From: Betaproteobacteria bacterium
GTDB taxonomy: Bacteria > Pseudomonadota > Gammaproteobacteria > Burkholderiales > SG8-41
Assembly (NCBI GenBank): GCA_025363435.1
Contig: JANYDY010000040.1
Coordinates: 1-49,561 of the forward strand
Direction: 5' to 3'
Length of the DNA: 49,561 nt
Positions 16,301 through 25,201 of the stretch are shown here, piece after piece (the first letter of the stretch is position 1; the number at the start of each line of letters is the position of its first letter). The notes under the pieces are model-generated. The model saw only the letters and a program-made list of their open reading frames with translations. It did not search any database and was not told the origin of the DNA. The translations under genes and the position numbers were made by a program.

Positions 16301-17587
16301 ATGACGCAATACATTTTTCCGATTACTGATCCGGTTGCGACAGACGCCGGCCGTGTCGGCCCGAAGGCCGCAAACCTTGCGCGCATGGCTAACGCCGGCC
16401 TGCCGACTCCACCGGGCTTCTGCATCGACGCATCCGCCTACCGCGCACAGATTCACGCCCTCGGCCTTGATGACGATGCGCGCGGCGTGATGAGCGCCAC
16501 CGAAAGCCCGCAGGCGCGCCGGCATGCGCTGAACATGAAACTGGGTCTGCTCGACAAGGCGATCACACCGGAAATTCTCGAACCGCTGCTGGCTGCGCGT
16601 CAAAAGCTGATCGACGAAACCGGCGCCCTGCTGTGCGTGCGCTCCTCGGCCTTAGTCGAAGACCGCTTCGGTTCGAGTTTTGCCGGCCAGTTCGAAAGCT
16701 TCATCGGCATCGAATCGGAAATCGACTTTATTACGGCGGTGAAATCGTGCTGGGGTGCGCTGTGGATGACGCGCGCGCTGCGCTACATGGCAACCCATGA
16801 CATCGATCCCGCCGACACCGCGATGGGCGTACTGGTGCAACCGCTGATTTCGGCGCGCGCGTCCGGCGGCGGCTTGAGCACATCCGCCGAAGGCAGCATG
16901 CTTTTAAGCGCGACTTGGGGCCTCGGCTCCGCCATTGCGCAAGGCGAAGTCACGCCGGATCGTTATGAACTGCGCCGCGACGCTTCGGTTGTCAGCATCA
17001 CCCCCGGCCTCAAGGATCACCAAGTCGGCTGCGCGCATAAAGCCGAGCCGACCACCACCATGGTGCCGAAGAACATGATCACGGAACCCTGTCTGTCGGA
17101 GGCAGAAGCACAAGAACTCGGCAAACTGCTGCTGCGCGTCGAAAAATTCATGGATATGCCGGTCGAGATCGAATGGGCGATCGACGACAAGGGCTTCAAG
17201 CTGCTGCAGGCGCGCCCGCTGCACACGGCAGAGGCGACAGTGCCCGATGCGATTTGGGAAGGACGCCCGCGCCTGAACGGCCACGCCGCCGGCATCGGCT
17301 GGGGCACCGGCCGCGCCTGCGTCATTAACTGCGAATGCGAAATGTCGCGGGTTGCGCCCGGCGACATCCTGATCACCAAGGTGGCCGGGCCGGCGCTCAG
17401 CCACATCCTGAACAAGGTCGCCGGCGTGGTCGCCGAGCGCGGCGGCAGCACTTCGCATATGGCCTCGCTTGCGCGCGAACGCGGCATTCCGATGGTATTG
17501 GGCGTGCTCGACGCGACGCAGCGCATTCCCGACGGTTCGACTGTTGCCGTCGATGGCGTAGCGGGCGTCGTGCGCTGGATGAATTGA
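16301..17587 (+). CDS. Two-domain PEP-synthase-like phosphohistidine protein
   Basis: A 428-residue protein with the ATP-grasp domain of PEP synthase/PPDK at about residues 10-310 and the swivelling phosphohistidine domain at about 340-428. In the first domain GPKAANLARM, CVRSSALVEDRFGSSFAGQFES, WGLGSAIAQGEVTPDRYE and EIEWAIDDKGFKLLQARPL are all intact. In the second, GGSTSHMASLARERGIP carries the phosphorylated H386. The C-terminal PEP/pyruvate barrel is absent, and so is the inserted substrate domain of rifampin phosphotransferase. It should phosphorylate its own histidine from ATP, but the acceptor is not visible. Start ATG 16301 lies one base after the dehydrogenase stop; its own stop overlaps the next start (TGATG). 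Confidence 0.9.
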   Translation: MTQYIFPITDPVATDAGRVGPKAANLARMANAGLPTPPGFCIDASAYRAQIHALGLDDDARGVMSATESPQARRHALNMKLGLLDKAITPEILEPLLAARQKLIDETGALLCVRSSALVEDRFGSSFAGQFESFIGIESEIDFITAVKSCWGALWMTRALRYMATHDIDPADTAMGVLVQPLISARASGGGLSTSAEGSMLLSATWGLGSAIAQGEVTPDRYELRRDASVVSITPGLKDHQVGCAHKAEPTTTMVPKNMITEPCLSEAEAQELGKLLLRVEKFMDMPVEIEWAIDDKGFKLLQARPLHTAEATVPDAIWEGRPRLNGHAAGIGWGTGRACVINCECEMSRVAPGDILITKVAGPALSHILNKVAGVVAERGGSTSHMASLARERGIPMVLGVLDATQRIPDGSTVAVDGVAGVVRWMN

Positions 17588-18576
17588 TGCGCCCGCGGGT
17601 GTTCATCACCCAGCCGGTCGCGGCCTCGGCGGTCGAGCGCTTACGCGCAGTGGCCGACGTGACGATGAATCCGGATATGCTGCACATCGCCAGCAGGGAC
17701 GAACTGATCGCTGCGGCAGGAACGCACGACGTGCTGTTCTGCCTGTTGCACGATCACATCGGCAGCGATGTCATTGCCGCCAATCCGAAATTGAAAGCGA
17801 TCGCGTCCACCACGATCACACCGGCCGATATCGATATCGCCGAAGCCACACGCCATCGCATTCCGGTAACCGTCATCCCCTCGGTATTGCTTGACGACGC
17901 TACCGCCGATCTGGCGTGGGCGCTGCTGTTCGCGGTCGGCCGCCGCGTCGTCGAAGCCGATCGCCTGGCCCGTGCCGGCGTGATTCCCGGTTCGCAATCG
18001 AATTATCTGTCGGCGCACGGCGTCTCAGGCAAAACGCTCGGCATACTGGGCATGGGTGGCGTTGGTCGCGCCATGGCGCAGCGCGCCACCGGCTTTCCGA
18101 TGCGGCGCTGCTACCATGACCCGCAGCGGCTCGCACTGGCGGATGAAGCCGCGCTCGGGTTGACCTGGCTGCCGTTCGACGAACTGTTGGCGACAGTCGA
18201 TTACCTGTCGATACACGTCAATCTCAACGCAAAGACACGCCATCTGATCGGAACACGCGAACTGGCATTGATGAAACCGGCTGCGTACCTGATTAACACG
18301 GCGCGCGGGCCGATTGTCGATGAAGATGCGCTGATCGCCGCCCTGCAGGAAGGCCGCATTGCTGGCGCCGGCCTCGATGTCTTCGAGCACGAACCCGGCA
18401 TCGCCCCGGTGCTATTGGGGCTGCCCGGCGTTGTCGTGACCGCACATATGGGCAGCGCCGTCGACAGCCTGCGCGAGGCAATGGCGGCGGTTGCCGTCGA
18501 CAATATCCTGGCGGTGCTGGCCGGCCGCCCCGCCCCCAATTGCTGGAACCCGGAGGTGTATTCCCGCACCGCCTGA
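17587..18576 (+). CDS. D-2-hydroxyacid dehydrogenase (glyoxylate/hydroxypyruvate reductase-like)
   Basis: A 329-residue D-isomer-specific 2-hydroxyacid dehydrogenase. The Rossmann loop is LGILGMGGVGRAMAQRA. All three catalytic positions are present: Arg in NTARGPIVDEDAL, Glu in LDVFEHEPG and His in VVTAHMGSA. It would interconvert a 2-oxo acid and a D-2-hydroxy acid. The start ATG overlaps the upstream stop by one base (TGATG), so it is tightly coupled to the phosphohistidine protein. A 101-base gap with AT-rich sequence separates it from a second, only distantly related family member. Confidence 0.92.
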   Translation: MRPRVFITQPVAASAVERLRAVADVTMNPDMLHIASRDELIAAAGTHDVLFCLLHDHIGSDVIAANPKLKAIASTTITPADIDIAEATRHRIPVTVIPSVLLDDATADLAWALLFAVGRRVVEADRLARAGVIPGSQSNYLSAHGVSGKTLGILGMGGVGRAMAQRATGFPMRRCYHDPQRLALADEAALGLTWLPFDELLATVDYLSIHVNLNAKTRHLIGTRELALMKPAAYLINTARGPIVDEDALIAALQEGRIAGAGLDVFEHEPGIAPVLLGLPGVVVTAHMGSAVDSLREAMAAVAVDNILAVLAGRPAPNCWNPEVYSRTA

Positions 18577-18677
18577 CAGGAACCAGCGAACGAATAGGCG
18601 ACGGGAATAGTCTTAAACTTACGTTTTAAAATAGCATTTTGGACCGACAGCTTCGATTGACACAGGAGTAACGAGAA

Positions 18678-19667
18678 ATGGCTGCAAAAGCAAAGGTTGT
18701 ATTGACCGATTATGTGTGGGATTCGCTCGATGTCGAAAAGAAAACGCTCGCGGGTCTGGCTGATCTGGTAGCGCTGCAAACCAAGAAACCTGAAGAATTC
18801 ATTGCCGAGGCCGCCGACTGCGATGCCTTGCTTAATACCTATGCGGGCCCGATCACGGCCGACGTCATGGCGAAAATGCCGAAATGCAAAATCATCGCGC
18901 GCTACGGCATCGGCGTTGACACCATCGACCTCGAAGCCGCCACGGCGGCCGGCATCATCGTCACCAACAATCCGACCTATTGCGTTGAGGAAGTCGCCGA
19001 CCACAGCATGGCGATGGTGCTTACCTGCGCGCGCAAAATTGCGTTTTACGATCGTCAGGTGCGTGCAGGTCAGTGGACAGTGCCGCCGGGCAAACCGATG
19101 TTCCGCCTTGCCGCCTGCACCATGGGCCTGGTCGGTTACGGCAATATCGCGCGCCAGGTCGCTATTCGCGCCGCGGCATTCGGTATGCGCGTGATTTATT
19201 CCGACCCCTTCGTCAAAGAGGGCCAATTCGACACGCCGGGCCGCAAAGTCGAGCTCAATGAGCTGCTCAAGAAGTCGGATTTCATTTCGGTACACGCGCC
19301 CCTGATGGCGCAGACACGCAAGATGTTTAACGACGAGATGTTCGGCATGATGAAATCGACCTCTTTCATCATCAACTGCTCGCGCGGCCCCTTAATCGAC
19401 ACCGATGCGCTGGTGCGCGCACTCGACGCCAAAAAAATTGCCGGCTGCGCGCTCGACACCACGGATCCGGAACCCCTGCCCAATCCGCATCCGCTGCGCA
19501 ATCGCGAAAACGTGATTATCAATCCGCACGCGGCCTGGTACAGCGAACAGGCGATGGTTGGTTTGCAGGCCGGCGCGCCTAGTGAAGTGCGCCGCGCCCT
19601 CTCCGGCGAATGGCCGGTCAACGTCGTCAACAAGGCCGTTAAAGGCAAAAGTCGCGCGGGTATATAA
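18678..19667 (+). CDS. D-2-hydroxyacid dehydrogenase, CtBP/phosphoglycerate dehydrogenase-like
   Basis: A 329-residue member of the D-2-hydroxyacid dehydrogenase family, closer to CtBP-type proteins (DYVWDSLDVEKK start, NPHAAWYSEQAMVGLQ end). The nucleotide loop reads LVGYGNIARQVA, with alanine in place of the third glycine. Catalytic Arg is in NCSRGPLIDTDAL and His in NPHAAW. The acidic catalytic position is an aspartate (LDTTDPEP) rather than the more common glutamate, a variation seen elsewhere in the family. The start has AGGAG 9 bases upstream. A strong terminator follows at 19712, so this is the last gene of the rightward block. Confidence 0.9.
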   Translation: MAAKAKVVLTDYVWDSLDVEKKTLAGLADLVALQTKKPEEFIAEAADCDALLNTYAGPITADVMAKMPKCKIIARYGIGVDTIDLEAATAAGIIVTNNPTYCVEEVADHSMAMVLTCARKIAFYDRQVRAGQWTVPPGKPMFRLAACTMGLVGYGNIARQVAIRAAAFGMRVIYSDPFVKEGQFDTPGRKVELNELLKKSDFISVHAPLMAQTRKMFNDEMFGMMKSTSFIINCSRGPLIDTDALVRALDAKKIAGCALDTTDPEPLPNPHPLRNRENVIINPHAAWYSEQAMVGLQAGAPSEVRRALSGEWPVNVVNKAVKGKSRAGI

Positions 19668-19711
19668 GTCTTTTGAAGGGCTGGCGCCCCTCAACGCGGT
19701 AAAAATCAAAG

Positions 19712-19743
19712 GCCGCTTCAGTTTATTCTGAAGCGGCTTTTTG
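19712..19743 (+). terminator. Rho-independent terminator of the rightward block
   Basis: GCCGCTTCAG and CTGAAGCGGC form a perfect 10-bp stem with a 6-base loop (TTTATT), directly followed by TTTTTG. It sits 44 bases after the dehydrogenase stop. An A-rich stretch on the left side may let it work weakly in the other direction too. Confidence 0.92.
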
Positions 19744-19776
19744 TTATTTGGCGCTCAGCTCACGGTGCGAGCGGGC

Positions 19777-19810
19777 AAAAAAACGCCCGCCGGTTGTGCC
19801 GGCGGGCGTT
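19777..19810 (-). terminator. Rho-independent terminator of pckG
   Basis: CGCCCGCCGG (19784-19793) and CCGGCGGGCG (19799-19808) form a perfect 10-bp stem with a 5-base loop. On the minus strand it is followed by seven T residues. It lies 55 bases beyond the pckG stop, tail to tail with the rightward terminator. Confidence 0.9.
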
Positions 19811-19864
19811 GGTAACCACCCGTAAGGAGATTTAGTTTGGGTTACCGAAAAGTATTCAGCCAAC

Positions 19865-21703
19865 TTACGCGAAGCTCGCCCCACGCCGCTTGCGCTCATC
19901 GCGCAAGGCTGCCGGCAGACGGGCGCCAAGACTTGCAAACAGCACGTCGTGATCCTGCAATTCCTTCTTCCATAGACCGGTATCAAGCGACATCAGTTCA
20001 CCGAACTGCTCACGCGAAATATCGAGACCGTTCAAATCCAGATCTTCATAACCCGGTGCATTGCCAACCGGCGTTTCCGCCGCACCGGCCTTGCCCTCAC
20101 AGCGTTCAACAATCCATTTCAGCACGCGCATGTTCTCGCCATAGCCGGGCCACAGGAACTTGCCCTGCTGATCGAGGCGGAACCAGTTGACGCTGAAAAT
20201 CTTCGGCGGCATTGCCAGTTTGGCGCCGACGTCGAGCCAATGCTTGAAGTAATCACCGAAGTGGTAACCGCAGAACGGCAACATCGCAAACGGGTCGCGT
20301 CGCACCACGCCCTGCGCGCCGGTTGCCGCGGCGGTGGTTTCCGACGCCATGGTCGCGGCCTGATACACGCCGCTGACCCAATCGCGGGCCTCGCTCACCA
20401 GCGGCACCGTGGTGCTGCGGCGGCCGCCGAACAGGAAAGCTGAAATCGGCACGCCGGTCGGGCTTTCCCAGTCTTTATCGATGCACGGAATTTGCGACGC
20501 ATGCACGGTGAAGCGCGCATTCGGATGCGCGGCTTTGCGGTCGCAATCGGGCGTCCATTCCTTGCCCTGCCAGTCGATCAGTTTCGCCGGCGGCATTTTG
20601 GTCAGACCTTCCCACCACACGTCACCGTCGGGCGTCATCGCGACATTGGTGTAAATGACATTGCTCTTGAGCGCTTCAAGGCAATTCGGATTGGTCTTGA
20701 GCGAGGTTCCGGGGGCGACGCCAAAAGCGCCGGCTTCCGGATTGATCGCATAGAGCTGACCGTCCTTGCCCGGTTTGATCCAGGCGATGTCTTCGCCGAT
20801 CGTCGTCACCTTCCAGCCCGGCAATGCATCGGGCGGAATCAGCATAGCCAGATTGGTTTTTCCGCAGGCGCTCGGGAATGCCGCCGCGATGTAACGCTTT
20901 TCGCCGTTGGGCGGCTGTATGCCCAGAATCAGCATGTGTTCGGCCAGCCAGCCCTGCTCGCGCGCCATGATCGAAGCGATGCGCAGGGCAAAACATTTTT
21001 TGCCGAGCAAGGCGTTGCCGCCGTAGCCGCTGCCGAACGACCAGATCGATTTTTCCTCAGGGAAATGGACGATCCACTTTTCAGCTTTATTGCTCGGCCA
21101 GACGACGTCCTTCTGCCCTTTCGCCAACGGCATGCCCACCGAATGTACGCAGGGTACGAAAAATCCGTCGGCGCCGAGCACATCGAGCACCGGTGTGCCG
21201 ATACGCGTCATCACGCGCATGCTCACCGCCACATAGGGCGAGTCGCTCAGTTCAACGCCGATGTGCGAAATATGCGAACCCAGCGGACCCATGCTGTACG
21301 GAATCACGTAGAGCGTGCGACCGCGCATGCAACCGTCAAACAGACGGTCCATGGTCGCTTTCATTTCAACCGGGTTGATCCAGTTGTTGTTCGGGCCCGC
21401 GTCTTCCTTGTTCTTGCTGCAAACAAAGGTGCGGTCTTCCATCCGCGCAACGTCATCAGGATCGGAACGCGCGAGGAAACTGTCGGGACGTTTCTCGGCG
21501 TTCAACCGGACCATCGTGCCGGTGGCAACCATCTCGTTGCACAAGCGATCGTACTCGGCTTGCGAACCGTCGCACCAGTAGATGTTGTCCGGTTTTGTCA
21601 GTGCTGCAATCTCGTAAACCCAGGCCTTGAGTTTTTCATGGCGCACGTACGCCGGTGCTTGCTGCGTTTCCGGGATACGTACCGCTGTGGCCGCTTGTTT
21701 CAT
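19865..21703 (-). CDS. pckG: Phosphoenolpyruvate carboxykinase (GTP)
   Basis: A 612-residue cytosolic GTP-dependent PEP carboxykinase that converts oxaloacetate and GTP to PEP, the entry step of gluconeogenesis. Family landmarks are all present: [42 protein letters not shown], the P-loop [12 protein letters not shown] with its hyper-reactive cysteine, [26 protein letters not shown] and the C-terminal [11 protein letters not shown]. Length matches the family. The start at 21703 follows AGGAGAAGGG. It has its own terminator and a 182-base upstream gap with AT-rich repeats. It complements the TCA genes further right by draining oxaloacetate to PEP. Confidence 0.97.
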   Translation of the reverse strand: MKQAATAVRIPETQQAPAYVRHEKLKAWVYEIAALTKPDNIYWCDGSQAEYDRLCNEMVATGTMVRLNAEKRPDSFLARSDPDDVARMEDRTFVCSKNKEDAGPNNNWINPVEMKATMDRLFDGCMRGRTLYVIPYSMGPLGSHISHIGVELSDSPYVAVSMRVMTRIGTPVLDVLGADGFFVPCVHSVGMPLAKGQKDVVWPSNKAEKWIVHFPEEKSIWSFGSGYGGNALLGKKCFALRIASIMAREQGWLAEHMLILGIQPPNGEKRYIAAAFPSACGKTNLAMLIPPDALPGWKVTTIGEDIAWIKPGKDGQLYAINPEAGAFGVAPGTSLKTNPNCLEALKSNVIYTNVAMTPDGDVWWEGLTKMPPAKLIDWQGKEWTPDCDRKAAHPNARFTVHASQIPCIDKDWESPTGVPISAFLFGGRRSTTVPLVSEARDWVSGVYQAATMASETTAAATGAQGVVRRDPFAMLPFCGYHFGDYFKHWLDVGAKLAMPPKIFSVNWFRLDQQGKFLWPGYGENMRVLKWIVERCEGKAGAAETPVGNAPGYEDLDLNGLDISREQFGELMSLDTGLWKKELQDHDVLFASLGARLPAALRDERKRRGASFA

Positions 21704-21782
21704 CAGAACCCTTCTCCTAATCGCACGCCGATTCTTATTTAAGATCAGACGCTTATGCAGTGCGCCGGTTCATCACCAGCAG

Positions 21783-21860
21783 AAAGGAACAAAATTTTAC
21801 TCCTTTTCGGCGTGGGGTTACAGTTTCCCATTGCCCCCGCTGAGAGGAATAAATTTTCTA
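21783..21860. repeat. Imperfect palindrome and related AT-rich repeat upstream of pckG
   Basis: AAAGGAACAAAA/TTTTACTCCTTT (21783-21806) is a 24-base palindrome with 10 of 12 positions paired. About 60 bases further, GAGAGGAATAAATTTTC repeats its left half with small changes. The pair lies in the otherwise featureless 182-base gap before pckG and could be regulator binding sites. Confidence 0.4.
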
Positions 21861-21885
21861 TATGAAATTCAACTATTTACTGCGA

Positions 21886-23061
21886 CTAAACGGGCCGGCG
21901 GCGGTGCAACCGCAGCCACAACATCGAGGCCCCGGTCACGAGCAGAAATGGCACCGCCATCTGGTTCATCAGCACCCAACCCTTGAGCGTGAAGAGCAAG
22001 CCGGATGAAAGTGAACTCGCCGCCATGGTGATGAAGATCAGCGTGTCGTTCAGGCCTTGCGCCTTGGCTCGCTCAGACGGCGTGTGGCATTCAGTCAGCA
22101 AGGTGGTGCCGCCGATAAACATGAAGTTCCAGCCGATACCGAGCAGCACCAGCGCAAACCAGAAATGCGCTACTTCAGTACCGTTCAACGCGACGACGAC
22201 ACAACTCAAGCTGACGAGGACCCCGCTCAGCATGACGGCAATCACACCGAATCGCTTAATCAAGGCACCGGTGAAAAACGACGGCCCGTACATTCCGATT
22301 ACGTGCCACTGAATCACCAGCGCCGCAGCGCTGAACGGATGCTGGCACGCTGCCATCGCCAGTGGTGTCGCGGTCATCAACAGATTCATCGCACCATAAC
22401 CGATTACGGAACTCAACACCGCCACTACAAACGCGGGGTGCCGCGCGATCACCGTCAACGGACGCCCCTGATCGCGCTGCTCCGCCACACTAAGCGGAGG
22501 AATTTGAATGCGCGACAACACCGCCAGACTCAACAGGCAAAACAGGCTCAAAGAAAAATAGGAACCGGCAAACACCGCATCCGGAATCAGATCCTTGGTG
22601 TATTTGCTGCTTTCCGGCCCGAGCAAACCGCCGAGTATGCCGCCGGCAAGTACCAGCGAAATCGCCTTGCTCTTGAAGCTTGCACTCGCGCTATCGGCTG
22701 CAGCAAAGCGGTAGTACTGGCCGTTGGCGTTATAAATGCCCACCAGCAGCGCACCGGCACACAGCAGCCAGAAATTGTGCAGCAACATCGCCGCCGTGCA
22801 CACCAGCGCCCCCGCCACACCGAATCCGGCGCCCAGCATGAATCCGGCGCGACGGCCGTAGCGCCGCATCAACATCGATGCCGGCATGGTCGTCAGCGCG
22901 GCGCCAAGGATGAATGCAGTGAACGGCAAAGTTGCCAGCGATTTGTCGGTGGCCAGCGCATAGCCGGCCAGCCCGTTGGTCGTCAATAGGATCGAATTGT
23001 TGGTGATCAACAGGCCCTGGCAGGCCGACAGCAGCGCAACGTTTTTCTTTTCCGAGGACAT
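21886..23061 (-). CDS. Major facilitator superfamily transporter
   Basis: A 391-residue integral membrane protein with about 12 hydrophobic segments, beginning near residue 10. The MFS loop 2-3 signature is present as MPASMLMRRYGRRAGFMLGAGFG, and NANGQYYRFAAADSA follows in helix 4-5. The C-terminal half has a second signature-like loop (LIKRFGVIAVM). The family suggests a proton-coupled exporter, but the substrate cannot be read. It lies in the same direction as pckG and downstream of the glutathione transferase gene, 69 bases away. Confidence 0.88.
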   Translation of the reverse strand: MSSEKKNVALLSACQGLLITNNSILLTTNGLAGYALATDKSLATLPFTAFILGAALTTMPASMLMRRYGRRAGFMLGAGFGVAGALVCTAAMLLHNFWLLCAGALLVGIYNANGQYYRFAAADSASASFKSKAISLVLAGGILGGLLGPESSKYTKDLIPDAVFAGSYFSLSLFCLLSLAVLSRIQIPPLSVAEQRDQGRPLTVIARHPAFVVAVLSSVIGYGAMNLLMTATPLAMAACQHPFSAAALVIQWHVIGMYGPSFFTGALIKRFGVIAVMLSGVLVSLSCVVVALNGTEVAHFWFALVLLGIGWNFMFIGGTTLLTECHTPSERAKAQGLNDTLIFITMAASSLSSGLLFTLKGWVLMNQMAVPFLLVTGASMLWLRLHRRRPV

Positions 23062-23130
23062 GAATGGCCCGCCCGTCCGCGGCCGCAGGAGTTGCGGGCG
23101 CGAACGAAAATGACAGCTTGAAGGTTTGAA

Positions 23131-23826
23131 CTAGCGGCGCTGGAACTGCGTTTTGCCGAACAGGATGTCGCGCGACTTTTCGTCATGCGGCGCCGAGTTG
23201 TTAGTATCCGACAGCACCTGCAATGCACGCTGCACCGCCGGACGCACGTTGATTGCGTCGAACCAGCGTTGCGCATTCGGGAATTCGGGCAAATTAATGC
23301 CGCGCTTGTCGGCATTGCGAAGCCACGGAAACACCGCAATATCGGCGACCGAATAGTGATCGCCGCCGAGGAAACGGGCCTCGCCCAGACGCCGGTCGAG
23401 TACGCCGGTCAAACGGTTGGCTTCATTGGTATAGCGGTCGATGGCGTAGTGAATTTTTTCGACCGAGTAGGCACGAAAGTGGTTCGCCTGACCAAACATC
23501 GGGCCAACGCCGCCCATCTGCCACATCAGCCAGCACAGCGCTGAGTAGCGTTCGTGCAAATCCTGCGGTAGAAATTTTCCGGTCTTGCCAGCGAGATACA
23601 GCAGAATTGCGCCGGATTCAAATAATGAAATCGGTTTACCGTTCGGGCCGTCGGAATCAACAATCGCCGGAATGCGGTTATTCGGCGAAATTTTCAGGAA
23701 TTCCGGTTTGAATTGATCACCAACGCGAATATTGATCGGATGCACCTTGTATTTCAGGCCGCATTCCTCAAGCATGATATGAACTTTATGGCCGTTTGGG
23801 GTCGGCCAGCTGTAAGCGTCGATCAT
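23131..23826 (-). CDS. yfcG: YfcG-like glutathione transferase/disulfide reductase
   Basis: A 231-residue glutathione transferase of the Nu class. The thioredoxin-like N-terminal domain closely follows E. coli YfcG: SWPTPNGHKVHIMLEECGL, KISPNNRIPAIVDSDGPNG and SLFESGAILLYLAGKTG. The helical domain has GGVGPMFGQANHF and GGDHYSVADIAVFPWL. YfcG has glutathione-dependent disulfide-bond reductase activity and little classical transferase activity. Start ATG 23826 follows CGGAGGAAAAA; the longer frame to 23979 is unrelated to the family. It diverges from an MFS gene by 105 bases. Confidence 0.88.
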   Translation of the reverse strand: MIDAYSWPTPNGHKVHIMLEECGLKYKVHPINIRVGDQFKPEFLKISPNNRIPAIVDSDGPNGKPISLFESGAILLYLAGKTGKFLPQDLHERYSALCWLMWQMGGVGPMFGQANHFRAYSVEKIHYAIDRYTNEANRLTGVLDRRLGEARFLGGDHYSVADIAVFPWLRNADKRGINLPEFPNAQRWFDAINVRPAVQRALQVLSDTNNSAPHDEKSRDILFGKTQFQRR

Positions 23827-23931
23827 TTTTTCCTCCGGACAGTGATAATCGATACTACCAACAACACCGCGCAGCGGCAAACCAACACAGTTCTCGCCGC
23901 CACCCGATGTTCTTGTTAGGCTTGCCACCCC

Positions 23932-25191
23932 ATGTCTGCAACACGCTTCTCTTTTACATTTTTGCCACCGGGCACTCAACCCGATGCACGCCGCCTGCTG
24001 TGGACGCGCGGCCTGCGCGCGTTCGGCGATGGATTCGTCAGTCTGTTGCTGCCCTACTACCTCACGCTGCTCGGTTATCGCGCGTTCGAGATCGGCATCA
24101 TCATCACCGCAACCCTGCTCGGCTCCGGCGTATTGACGCTTTCAGTCGGTTTGCACGCGCACCGTTTCCGCCAGCACGTGCTGCTCGGTTATGCCGCGCT
24201 GCTGATGGCGTGCACCGGTGTTGCCTTTATTGCCGTGTCGGGATTCTGGCCGCTGCTGCTGGTTGCGATTGTCGGCACAGTCAACCCGTCAAACGGCGAC
24301 GCCAGCGTATTCGGCCCGCTTGAACAATCTCTGCTGACACGCGCGGTCGATGCCGTTCACCGCACCACCCTGTTCGCCCGCTACAGCCTGGTTGGTGCAC
24401 TGATGGGCGCAGTCGGCGCACAATTTGCCGCAGCACCCGAGTTATTGCAGCAATGGCTGTCGGTCGAACCCGTATTTGCAGTACAGGCGATGTTCGGCAT
24501 CTACGGCCTGCTTGGCATCGCGAGTTTTTTGATCTATCGACAACTTAAGCCGGCCGCCGACACTGCCCCCGAACCTGCGGCGTCGCCGCTGGGCCGTTCG
24601 CGCAAAACGGTTTATACGCTTGCTGCATTGTTCAGTCTGGATTCATTCGCCGGCGGGCTTGCCGTGCAGTCCCTGCTGGCCTTGTGGCTGCTCGACCGTT
24701 TCGATCTATCGCTTGCCGCAGCCGCATCGATCTTTTTCTGGACCGGTATTTTGAGCGCGCTGTCGCAACTCGCAGCGGCGCCGCTGGCGCGACGCATCGG
24801 CCTGATCAACACCATGGTATTCACGCATATGCCGGCCAGCGTGTTTCTGATTCTCGTGCCCTTCATGCCCAACCTGCCGCTCGCCCTGCTGTTTCTGAGT
24901 TTACGTTCGGCTTTGTCGCAAATGGACGTGCCGGCGCGCAGTTCCTACGTCATGGCCGTCGTTACGCCCGGTGAACGCGCCGCGGCGGCCAGCGTAACCG
25001 CAGTGCCGCGCAGCCTTGCAGCGGCGGCCAGCCCAGCCATCGCCGGCTGGATGCTGTCGGTTTCGGCGTTCGGCTGGCCGCTGGTGTTGTGCGGTGGCAT
25101 CAAAATCACTTACGACCTGCTGCTGCTTTACATGTTCCGGCACGTACGCCCGCCGGAGGAGGAAGCGCAAAAAGTTCGCGCTGCCGAATAA
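23932..25191 (+). CDS. Major facilitator superfamily transporter
   Basis: A 419-residue membrane protein with two bundles of hydrophobic helices separated by a hydrophilic linker near residues 205-225 (KPAADTAPEPAASPLGRSRK). The N-terminal part reads LRAFGDGFVSLLLPYYLTLLGYRAFEIG and is typical of MFS exporters. The C-terminal RSALSQMDVPARSSYVMAVVTPGERAAAASV is a conserved loop in a group of poorly characterised MFS proteins. The substrate is unknown. The start lacks a clear ribosome site. It is convergent with the Bug gene ending at 25202. Confidence 0.87.
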   Translation: MSATRFSFTFLPPGTQPDARRLLWTRGLRAFGDGFVSLLLPYYLTLLGYRAFEIGIIITATLLGSGVLTLSVGLHAHRFRQHVLLGYAALLMACTGVAFIAVSGFWPLLLVAIVGTVNPSNGDASVFGPLEQSLLTRAVDAVHRTTLFARYSLVGALMGAVGAQFAAAPELLQQWLSVEPVFAVQAMFGIYGLLGIASFLIYRQLKPAADTAPEPAASPLGRSRKTVYTLAALFSLDSFAGGLAVQSLLALWLLDRFDLSLAAAASIFFWTGILSALSQLAAAPLARRIGLINTMVFTHMPASVFLILVPFMPNLPLALLFLSLRSALSQMDVPARSSYVMAVVTPGERAAAASVTAVPRSLAAAASPAIAGWMLSVSAFGWPLVLCGGIKITYDLLLLYMFRHVRPPEEEAQKVRAAE

Positions 25192-25201
25192 TAACGCGCA
25201 A

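Noticed and set aside
18678-19667. Aspartate in place of the catalytic glutamate of the CtBP-like dehydrogenase as a novelty
   Set aside because: The DPEPLP form recurs in the D-2-hydroxyacid dehydrogenase family, so it is not unusual.
19811-19846. GGTAACC/GGTTACC inverted repeat beside the pckG terminator
   Set aside because: The arms are 7 bp with a 22-base loop, and two strong terminators already explain the gap.
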